Shown one piece after another: positions 1-4,762 of a stretch of DNA of 5,453 nucleotides (within the stretch, counting starts at the first letter, position 1; every line of letters starts with the position of its first letter). This DNA comes from Gammaproteobacteria bacterium. Lineage in GTDB: Bacteria; Pseudomonadota; Gammaproteobacteria; Natronospirales; REEB76. The notes under the pieces were generated by a model. The model did no database searches. It saw nothing but the letters and a program-made list of their open reading frames with translations, and was not told the DNA's origin. The position numbers and the translations under genes are program-made. The stretch is taken from contig DAHVFI010000096.1 of the NCBI GenBank assembly GCA_027317045.1, positions 1 to 5,453 of the forward strand. Direction: 5' to 3'.

Positions 1-792
1 CCCGGCGCACTCGGCACGCGCCTGGGTGAGTGCCTGCTGCAGGCGGCGGGCTTCGGAGGGGGTCGCGTGCTCACGCAGTTGTGCCGCTAGCCGCTGCGGC
101 AGTTCCATAACCTCGTCCAGCGGCAGATTGAACAAGGTCCAGTCATCCAGTTCCAGCAGCGGCGGGCCGGCCGCGACACTCAACGGCAACGCCAGGCGCG
201 TGGCCAGCAGCGCATCCTTCACGGCCAATGGATAGCAGCGCACGGCACGCAGATTCACGAGACTTTCGAAGTTGGCGAGCGTGCCACCGGAGGCAAGATG
301 TCCCCAGGCACAGGGAACGCGCTCAGGATCGGTGCCAAAGCCGAGCATGCTTGCGAGCTGCTCACCCACCCTGAGTTCCAGATCAAGCGTGACGGGAGCC
401 GCCTCTGGAGAAACATTGTTGGGGTTGTAAAGCGTGGTGACCAGCTGGGCCAGCAGACCGGGCAGCAGCGTATCCGACACCATGTGACCGAGGTAGCGCG
501 GGTTGAAGAACGGCACCGAGCGTTTGAGCGCCGCCGTGAGCGCGTTGAGCTCGGTGCGCATACGGTCCACGAAGTCCACATACTCCGGCTGGTGCACCGC
601 CAGCATGGGGATGGGCGGCGGATCCTCGGGGTGGAAGTTGCGCCGCCAGTAGACGTGGTCACGCACCAGATCCAGCAGCACCCGCTCGAACAGCTCGCTG
701 TTCTCGCCGCTGGAGCCGAGAAAGCAGGGGTTAAGAACGGAGAGATCGTCGTCTTGCTCGCAAGCCGGGCGAGCCGGGATTTCATCGTGCAT
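1..792 (-). CDS. Group II PLP-dependent decarboxylase, N-terminal part (cut by window edge)
   Basis: This is the first 264 codons of a pyridoxal-phosphate enzyme of the glutamate/tyrosine/aromatic-amino-acid decarboxylase family (group II); the C-terminal part lies beyond position 1. The frame is open from an ATG at 792-790 to the edge, and an in-frame TGA lies about 30 bases upstream of that ATG, so the start is well bounded although only a weak GGCGG precedes it. Family features seen are the substrate-pocket segment FFNPRYLGHM (residues 95-104), YNPNNVSPEAAP (122-133), and the PLP phosphate-binding SGGTLAN (168-174) inside GHLASGGTLANFESL. The Schiff-base lysine (S/N-x-H-K-W type motif) would lie further on and cannot be seen. 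The pattern resembles bacterial tyrosine/aromatic decarboxylase-like proteins, but the substrate cannot be read from this half. It is transcribed away from the tRNA-nudix unit. Confidence 0.88.
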   Translation of the reverse strand, partial: MHDEIPARPACEQDDDLSVLNPCFLGSSGENSELFERVLLDLVRDHVYWRRNFHPEDPPPIPMLAVHQPEYVDFVDRMRTELNALTAALKRSVPFFNPRYLGHMVSDTLLPGLLAQLVTTLYNPNNVSPEAAPVTLDLELRVGEQLASMLGFGTDPERVPCAWGHLASGGTLANFESLVNLRAVRCYPLAVKDALLATRLALPLSVAAGPPLLELDDWTLFNLPLDEVMELPQRLAAQLREHATPSEARRLQQALTQARAECAG

Positions 793-1082
793 GGGAAAAC
801 CGCCAATGACTGGGAATGATCAGTATGCTGCTCCGCCAAGGGTCAACCGGCCATGATGCAGGTCAAGTGATCAGCACGCGGCCAAACCGAGGCCCTGTCA
901 GCCCCCCCGGCACCGGTGCGGCGGCCTAATTCTGGTCTGGTGTGTCACAAATTTATATATATTTCGGCAGCCGGACATGACCATCGTTGCAGGAAATTAC
1001 TATGCGTCACTATGGCGCAGTTATGGCAAAATGCACTTTGAGCATTCAGATGGTCCATATGGCTCATTGGTTCTCGAACAAA
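793..1082. other. 290-base non-coding gap between decarboxylase and tRNA-Leu
   Basis: I see no gene here. It must hold the decarboxylase promoter (minus) and the tRNA promoter (plus). Visible structure includes two TGATCAG-type repeats at 817-828 and 868-879, GGTCAA at 841-846 and 861-866, a perfect palindrome GCACCGGTGC at 910-919, an AT-rich TATATATAT tract around 952-962, and TATG-containing repeats at 1001-1029. No convincing minus-strand promoter with normal spacing was found. Confidence 0.6.
987..1016 (+). promoter_or_regulatory. Possible sigma-70 promoter for tRNA-Leu/nudix
   Basis: TTGCAG (987-992) and TATGGC (1011-1016) are separated by 18 bases. This would start transcription near 1023, about 60 bases before the tRNA. 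Both boxes match the consensus only partly, and the AT-rich tract at 952-962 is an alternative -10 region. This is a weak prediction. Confidence 0.22.
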
Positions 1083-1170
1083 GCCCGGATGGCGGAACTG
1101 GTAGACGCGCGGGACTCAAAATCCCGTTCCCCTCAAAGGAGTGTCGGTTCGATTCCGACTCCGGGCACCA
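1083..1170 (+). tRNA. tRNA-Leu (anticodon CAA)
   Basis: This is a complete class II tRNA of 88 bases with encoded CCA. The acceptor arms GCCCGGA (1083-1089) and TCCGGGC (1160-1166) pair perfectly. The anticodon stem CGGGA/TCCCG encloses loop CTCAAAA with anticodon CAA at 1117-1119, reading the leucine codon UUG. A long variable arm (TTCCCCTCAAAGGAGT) and T arm GTCGG-TTCGATT-CCGAC follow. The discriminator A at 1167 is the known leucine identity base, and CCA is 1168-1170. The nudix gene begins 19 bases later on the same strand, and no terminator lies between them, so the two are probably on one transcript. Confidence 0.97.
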
Positions 1171-1189
1171 CCCTCCACCTCGATACACA

Positions 1190-1732
1190 ATGAAATACTG
1201 CGCCCAATGCGGTTATGAAGTGGTGGTAAAAACCCCGCCTGGCGATCACCTGCCCCGCCACATCTGTGAGCACTGTGGAACCATCCATTACCAGAACCCC
1301 AAGCTGGTGGTGGGCTGCGTGCCGGAATGGCAAGGCAACGTGCTCCTGTGCCGCCGCGCCATCGAGCCGCGTGCCGGCTTTTGGACCTTGCCGGCGGGTT
1401 TCATGGAAAACGGCGAGACCCTTGAACAGGCGGCGCTGCGCGAGGCGCAGGAGGAAGCTCTCGCGGAAGTTGAACTGCTTGCGCCGCTGGCGTCGGTGAA
1501 CGTGCCGGACATCAACCAGGTGCATTTCATGTTTCGTGGCCGCCTGCGCCATGAACAGTATGGCGTCGGTGCGGAAACCCTGGAAGTGAATCTATTCAGC
1601 GAGGATCTCATCCCCTGGAAAGACATCGCTTTTCCAAGCGTGCGTTATACCCTGGAATGCTTTTTTGCGGACCGGCACCGCGGGCAGTACCAGTTCCATA
1701 TCACCACGTGGCGGAAATCTGTTGCAGTCTAG
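1190..1732 (+). CDS. Nudix hydrolase with N-terminal zinc ribbon
   Basis: The 180-residue protein joins a small zinc ribbon to a Nudix hydrolase fold; family members hydrolyse nucleoside diphosphates linked to another group (ADP-ribose or similar is often assigned), in the cytoplasm. The ribbon cysteines are C4, C7, C26 and C29, followed by HYQNPKLVVGCV, typical of the Nudix_N_2 type. The Nudix box spans residues 70-92: G70, E76, R84-E85 and E88-E89 are present, so the metal-binding glutamates are intact. The usual glycine near the box end is leucine (EEALA), which I recall as normal for this subfamily. The ATG at 1190 was chosen because the frame upstream runs through the tRNA; MKYCxxCG is the usual beginning. 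No Shine-Dalgarno is visible in the 19-base gap after the tRNA. The exact substrate is unknown. Confidence 0.93.
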   Translation: MKYCAQCGYEVVVKTPPGDHLPRHICEHCGTIHYQNPKLVVGCVPEWQGNVLLCRRAIEPRAGFWTLPAGFMENGETLEQAALREAQEEALAEVELLAPLASVNVPDINQVHFMFRGRLRHEQYGVGAETLEVNLFSEDLIPWKDIAFPSVRYTLECFFADRHRGQYQFHITTWRKSVAV

Positions 1733-1744
1733 GCCTGCAATCCC

Positions 1745-1776
1745 GCCGATGCTTATGGCAGAATTGCCCTATCGGC
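1745..1776 (+). promoter_or_regulatory. Two-part hairpin in the fdxA leader
   Basis: An outer perfect stem GCCGAT (1745-1750) / ATCGGC (1771-1776) encloses an inner stem GGCA (1757-1760) / TGCC (1765-1768) with loop GAAT; the internal loop is 6 and 2 bases. It lies between the nudix stop and the fdxA ribosome site. No T-run follows, so it is not a typical terminator. It may be a processing or mRNA-stabilising structure, or chance. Confidence 0.4.
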
Positions 1777-1786
1777 ACTCAGCCAC

Positions 1787-1791
1787 AGAGG
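1787..1791 (+). promoter_or_regulatory. Ribosome binding site of fdxA
   Basis: AGAGG lies eight bases before the ATG at 1800 and supports that start. Confidence 0.75.
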
Positions 1792-1799
1792 CATAAACC

Positions 1800-2123
1800 A
1801 TGGCCTTCGTCGTCACGGAAAACTGCATCAAGTGCAAATACACAGACTGCGTGGAAGTCTGTCCCGTGGACTGCTTCCATGAGGGTCCGAATTTTCTGGT
1901 GATTGATCCGGACGAGTGCATTGACTGCACCTTATGTGAGCCGGAATGTCCCATCAACGCGATCTATGCCGAGGACGATCTGCCGCAAGACCAGCAGCAA
2001 TTCCGTGAATTGAACGCCGAACTGGCCAAATCCTGGCCGGTGCTCACCCAGCAGAAACCCGCGCCCGCGGATGCCAAGGCTTGGGAAGGTAAGCCCGGGA
2101 AACTGAAATTACTGGATCGCTGA
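1800..2123 (+). CDS. fdxA: Seven-iron ferredoxin ([3Fe-4S][4Fe-4S]), FdxA type
   Basis: This is a 107-residue low-potential electron carrier of the cytoplasm, very close in length and sequence to Azotobacter vinelandii ferredoxin I (FdI). The N-terminal half carries nine cysteines at 9, 12, 17, 21, 25, 40, 43, 46 and 50. By comparison with FdI, C9, C17 and C50 should hold the [3Fe-4S] cluster and C21, C40, C43 and C46 the [4Fe-4S] cluster, leaving C12 and C25 free. The segments CIKCKYTDCVEVCPVDCF and CIDCTLCEPECP are diagnostic. The acidic C-terminal tail to KLKLLDR is also of the FdI type. The ATG is preceded by a good AGAGG site. It sits 67 bases after the nudix gene and ends just before a strong terminator. 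Redox partners in this organism cannot be told; in Azotobacter FdI affects an oxidative-stress regulated NADPH:ferredoxin reductase. Confidence 0.97.
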   Translation: MAFVVTENCIKCKYTDCVEVCPVDCFHEGPNFLVIDPDECIDCTLCEPECPINAIYAEDDLPQDQQQFRELNAELAKSWPVLTQQKPAPADAKAWEGKPGKLKLLDR

Positions 2124-2138
2124 ATTCCCGAGTGTCGA

Positions 2139-2167
2139 AAAAACGCCCCTCACAGAGGGGCGTTTTT
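2139..2167. terminator. Bidirectional intrinsic terminator between fdxA and pseudoazurin gene
   Basis: A perfect inverted repeat has eight GC-rich pairs (CGCCCCTC 2144-2151 / GAGGGGCG 2155-2162) with an ACA loop, extended by five A-T pairs on the outside. Read on plus it ends in TTTTT after the stem; read on minus it ends in six T. It lies 15 bases after the fdxA stop and 26 bases after the pseudoazurin stop, so it should serve both convergent units. Confidence 0.95.
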
Positions 2168-2193
2168 ATTTTCATTTGGTCATTAACAATATT

Positions 2194-2646
2194 CTATTTC
2201 ACTTCCTTCATGAGCTTCTCAAGCCGACCCTGGTTCATCAGCTGCTTGCTCTCCATGGTCTGCGCGGCTTTCTCAGCCGCGGCCTTGTTCACGGCATTGC
2301 CCACCTGGATGACGCCCAGCATGCCGAACATGTGGTGCGGATTGCACTCATAAAGATAAACGCCATCCTGGGTGAACTTCAAGGTGATGTCCTTGCTGAC
2401 CTCGCTCTTCCAGTTCTTGGCACCCTGCGGCACCAGATAGGACTGGCTGTCATGTGCGGGATCGACGGCCACAAAGTGCACCGAGTCACCTGGCTGGATA
2501 TGCAGGAAATCGGGTTCGAATACGAAGCTGCCGCCGGCACCACTATTCAGTTCCTTGACAGTGTAGTCCTTGGCGTAGGCATTGGCGCCAAGCAAGCACA
2601 CGGTCACAAGTAAGCACATTGCAAGCTTCCTATTCAGGATCTTCAT
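2194..2646 (-). CDS. Pseudoazurin (type 1 blue copper protein, periplasmic)
   Basis: This 150-residue precursor is a small cupredoxin that carries single electrons in the periplasm; pseudoazurins are known donors to copper nitrite reductase, N2O reductase and other respiratory enzymes. A signal peptide is clear: K/R near the start, hydrophobic residues 8-20, and a likely cut after ANAYA (residue 25). Copper ligands fit the family: H65, C101, H104 and M109, the last three in YECNPHHMFGM, giving H40, C76, H79 and M84 in mature numbering, nearly as in known pseudoazurins. The helical C-terminal tail (about 118-150) is also typical. The ATG at 2646 was chosen because GGAGG lies five bases upstream (2656-2652) and the signal peptide starts there; a longer frame to 2739 adds 31 unrelated residues. 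It follows dsbC but has its own predicted promoter. No redox partner gene is in view. Confidence 0.95.
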   Translation of the reverse strand: MKILNRKLAMCLLVTVCLLGANAYAKDYTVKELNSGAGGSFVFEPDFLHIQPGDSVHFVAVDPAHDSQSYLVPQGAKNWKSEVSKDITLKFTQDGVYLYECNPHHMFGMLGVIQVGNAVNKAAAEKAAQTMESKQLMNQGRLEKLMKEVK

Positions 2647-2651
2647 ACTTT

Positions 2652-2656
2652 CCTCC
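2652..2656 (-). promoter_or_regulatory. Ribosome binding site deciding the pseudoazurin start
   Basis: On the minus strand GGAGG stands five bases before ATG 2646, an almost ideal Shine-Dalgarno. It argues against the longer upstream start. Confidence 0.85.
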
Positions 2657-2744
2657 AGTAATTTTCCGAAAAAATACCGATGCTTCCAGCCGCCACGCGC
2701 CGGGGATAGTTCAGTAGGCGTTTGCCAAGACGCTGACAAATGGC

Positions 2745-2773
2745 ATTTTATGCTATCGGCTCCAGGCGCTCAA
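2745..2773 (-). promoter_or_regulatory. Predicted sigma-70 promoter of the pseudoazurin gene
   Basis: On the minus strand TTGAGC (2773-2768) and TAAAAT (2750-2745) are separated by exactly 17 bases, with 4/6 and 5/6 matches to consensus. It begins just after the dsbC stop and would give a leader of about 90 bases. No FNR-type TTGAT-N4-ATCAA box was found in the gap, so anaerobic control is not shown by the sequence. Confidence 0.6.
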
Positions 2774-2789
2774 TCGGCACCGAACGGAT

Positions 2790-3524
2790 TCAATGCGATG
2801 TTTTTTGAACAGGCGGCGAGGCGGCATCCAGCAGGGAAACCAGTTCGGTGGGCGGCAAATAGCCGTCAATCAACCGGCCACGATCCGTGATAATCGCCGG
2901 CGTGCCCTCAAGACCCAGCAGCTCACCGAAACGATAACCCGCCACCACCGCGGCGGCATCGCATGAAGCATTCTTGACCGGCTTGCCACCCATGGCGGTC
3001 TCGAACGCCGCCTTACGGTCATTCGCGCACCATACATCCGTCGCTTTCCGCCAGGATGCGGAGCCGATACCATCGCGCGGGAAAAAAAGGTATTGCACCG
3101 CAATACCCATGGCATTCAGGGTCGGCCGGTCCTGTTCAAGCACCCGGCAGTATTCACAGTCAATATCGGTGAATACCGTGATTGTGCGTTTGGGGTGTGG
3201 TGGCGCGAACACCAGCATATCGGGAACAAGATGTTGCAGATAGGCAAGCCGTGCTGCGTCGCGGCGCCTGATAGTGAGGTTATCGCCGCTGCGTACATCG
3301 ATGATGTCGCCGCGAATAAGATAGTGCCCATCGGCGCTAACATAGGCGACTTGCGGACCAACAGTGATGCGATATAAGCCCGCAATGGGCGCCGGCGTCA
3401 CATCATCAACTTTGAGGCCGAGCATTTTTGCGAGTCGCAGCTCGACACTGGTCCCGCTATCCGCACGTGCGGCTGCGGTGCCAAGCAACAGGCCGACAAG
3501 CAAGACTTTCAGTATAATTTTCAT
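2790..3524 (-). CDS. dsbC: DsbC-type periplasmic thiol:disulfide interchange protein
   Basis: This 244-residue protein is a disulfide isomerase that reshuffles wrong disulfides in exported proteins, normally as a V-shaped homodimer kept reduced by DsbD. A signal peptide covers residues 1-21 (MKII, hydrophobic core, cut near AARA-D). Residues about 22-90 form the dimerisation domain, with GLYRITVG and the YLIRGDIIDV segment. The thioredoxin-like domain has FTDIDCEYC with active-site C123 and C126, a second pair C166/C188 matching the structural disulfide of E. coli DsbC, and the cis-proline motif G-T208-P209. The usual active site is CGYC, and here the second position is Glu. ATG 3524 was preferred over an in-frame TTG at 3542 because it opens directly on the signal peptide; neither has a strong ribosome site. 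The gene follows xerD by 100 bases, the same order as in E. coli, where recJ comes next; here a pseudoazurin does. Confidence 0.93.
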   Translation of the reverse strand: MKIILKVLLVGLLLGTAAARADSGTSVELRLAKMLGLKVDDVTPAPIAGLYRITVGPQVAYVSADGHYLIRGDIIDVRSGDNLTIRRRDAARLAYLQHLVPDMLVFAPPHPKRTITVFTDIDCEYCRVLEQDRPTLNAMGIAVQYLFFPRDGIGSASWRKATDVWCANDRKAAFETAMGGKPVKNASCDAAAVVAGYRFGELLGLEGTPAIITDRGRLIDGYLPPTELVSLLDAASPPVQKTSH

Positions 3525-3554
3525 GGAAATAGAATCCGGCAATTATTCACTAAG

Positions 3555-3575
3555 ACCCGCCGTGGACCTGCGGGT
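3555..3575 (-). promoter_or_regulatory. Hairpin in the xerD-dsbC spacer
   Basis: ACCCGC (3555-3560) and GCGGGT (3570-3575) form a six-pair stem with a nine-base loop, in the 100-base gap before dsbC. It is not followed by a T-run on the minus strand, so it is unlikely to stop transcription strongly. The neighbouring CGGGTTCCCG (3571-3580) can form a competing small hairpin. Confidence 0.35.
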
Positions 3576-3624
3576 TCCCGTTCCCGGATTTTACGCGCTC
3601 AGGTCAACCGCTTCACTCCGGGGT

Positions 3625-4584
3625 TCAGCCCCTGGGATGATGCTCAGCATGCAGATCCTTCAGGCGCTCGCGGGCCACGTGGGTATAGATCTGGGTGGTG
3701 GACACATCGCTGTGACCCAGCAGCATCTGCACCACGCGCAAATCGGCGCCATGATTCAGCAGGTGTGTAGCGAACGCATGCCGCAGTGTGTGGGGGGACA
3801 TGGCCATGGATATCCCAGCTTTCTGTGCATAACGCTTGATAATGTGCCAGAACGCCTGACGGGTCATGTGATCGCTGCGGCGCGTGGCGAACAGATAATC
3901 GCTCTGCTGCATGCCGATAATCTCGGGGCGTGCTGTACTCAGATATTTCTCGATCCAGGTCTGGGCTTCCTCGCCTATCGGCACCAGGCGTTCGCGTTTG
4001 CCTTTGCCAAGTACGCGTACCACACCCTGACGCAGGTTTATCTGGTCAATACGCAGGGTCACCAGTTCGGATACACGTAAGCCGGTGGCGTATAGCAATT
4101 CCAGCATGGCGCGGTCGCGGACACCGAGCGCTTGCATCACATCCGGCGCCTTGAGCAGGGCAATGACTTCCGATTCAGTCAATGATTTCGGCAGCGGACG
4201 GCCGAGTTTTGGCATATCGATGCGCGTGCTGGGATCTTCGCCGATGCGTCCCTCGCGCAGCAGATAGCGGTAAAAGCGCCGGATGCTGGACAACTGCCGC
4301 GCTGTGGAGCGCGGTCGCGCGCCTTGTTGTACACGCCAGGCCAGAAAAGCCAGTAATTGATCACGCTGCACCTGCAAAATTCCCACGTGCTGGTTTTCAA
4401 GCCAGCGGTTCAACCCCACCAGATCCGCGCGGTAAGCGGCGAGCGTGTTGTCCGCCAAGCCACGCTCGCTCCACATGGCATCCAAGAAGCGTTCAACTTC
4501 CTGCTGGCCAGCCGCCTGACTGGAGTGGGTCATGTCATGAACATTATGGAAAGCAGTATGTTCAGTGATGGCATAGTCACTCAT
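3625..4584 (-). CDS. xerD: Site-specific tyrosine recombinase XerD
   Basis: This 319-residue recombinase acts with XerC at the chromosomal dif site to resolve chromosome dimers at division under FtsK control. The N-terminal SAM-like DNA-binding domain (about 27-112) contains VERFLDAMWSERGLADNTL. The catalytic domain carries all six family residues: R170 (ATGLRVSEL), K194 (GKGKRER), H265 and R268 (SPHTLRHAFATH), H291 (LLGHSDVSTTQ) and the nucleophile Y300 (IYTHVA), at the same spacing as in E. coli XerD. The C-terminal LHAEHHPRG also matches XerD rather than XerC. ATG 4584 was chosen because GAGGTG lies six bases upstream; this gives about 21 residues more than E. coli XerD. The adjacent dsbC supports housekeeping xerD, not a mobile integrase. 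A later ATG at 4533 would give a more usual length but lacks a ribosome site. Confidence 0.96.
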   Translation of the reverse strand: MSDYAITEHTAFHNVHDMTHSSQAAGQQEVERFLDAMWSERGLADNTLAAYRADLVGLNRWLENQHVGILQVQRDQLLAFLAWRVQQGARPRSTARQLSSIRRFYRYLLREGRIGEDPSTRIDMPKLGRPLPKSLTESEVIALLKAPDVMQALGVRDRAMLELLYATGLRVSELVTLRIDQINLRQGVVRVLGKGKRERLVPIGEEAQTWIEKYLSTARPEIIGMQQSDYLFATRRSDHMTRQAFWHIIKRYAQKAGISMAMSPHTLRHAFATHLLNHGADLRVVQMLLGHSDVSTTQIYTHVARERLKDLHAEHHPRG

Positions 4585-4590
4585 GGGAAG

Positions 4591-4596
4591 CACCTC
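4591..4596 (-). promoter_or_regulatory. Ribosome binding site deciding the xerD start
   Basis: On the minus strand GAGGTG stands six bases before ATG 4584. It is the best such site near any of the possible xerD starts. Confidence 0.7.
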
Positions 4597-4762
4597 GCTA
4601 AGTGAAATATGTTGTTTCGTACACGAACGACATACCAAAACAATAAACTACACGGTCTACACGCCTGAAAACTGCAACATCGTTAAATTCTTTTATGTAA
4701 AATATTAGCATATTTCGTGCCGCTTGCCAGGTAAGGCTTGAATCCGGATACTGCCTCAGTCC
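4597..4762. promoter_or_regulatory. AT-rich divergent control region of xerD and the acyltransferase gene
   Basis: The gap between divergent starts is clearly richer in A and T than its neighbours, most of all at 4680-4716. TAAAAT at 4698-4703 is a possible plus-strand -10 box for the acyltransferase gene, but no good -35 box stands 16-18 bases upstream. On the minus strand no pair of boxes with normal spacing stands out for xerD. A dyad TTCG-TACA-CGAA at 4616-4627 lies in the xerD leader. Exact promoters cannot be assigned. Confidence 0.45.

Noticed and set aside
298..819. Plus-strand 173-residue open frame
   Set aside because: It is antisense to the decarboxylase and has no recognisable motif.
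255..839. Minus-strand 194-residue open frame
   Set aside because: It is Ser/Arg/Thr-rich low-quality protein; the adjacent frame from 792 encodes the clear decarboxylase.
910..919. Perfect palindrome GCACCGGTGC
   Set aside because: It is only ten bases and GC-rich, with no second copy seen in the window, so it is too weak to call an operator.
977..1189. Upstream extension of the nudix frame
   Set aside because: It runs straight through tRNA-Leu and gives residues unlike any Nudix N-terminus; the zinc ribbon begins at 1190.
1133..1552. Minus-strand open frame ending in GVGIEPTLL
   Set aside because: Its C-terminal end is the complement of the tRNA T arm, a well-known false protein, and the rest overlaps the nudix gene.
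2176..2613. Plus-strand 145-residue open frame
   Set aside because: It is antisense to pseudoazurin, whose copper ligands and signal peptide are clear.
3364..4080. Plus-strand 238-residue open frame
   Set aside because: It is antisense to xerD and the start of dsbC, which both carry complete family motifs.
3625..4584. Recombinase plus nearby tRNA as an integrated mobile element
   Set aside because: The sequence is XerD to its last residues, is followed by dsbC as in E. coli, and no tRNA 3'-end duplicate was seen elsewhere in the window.
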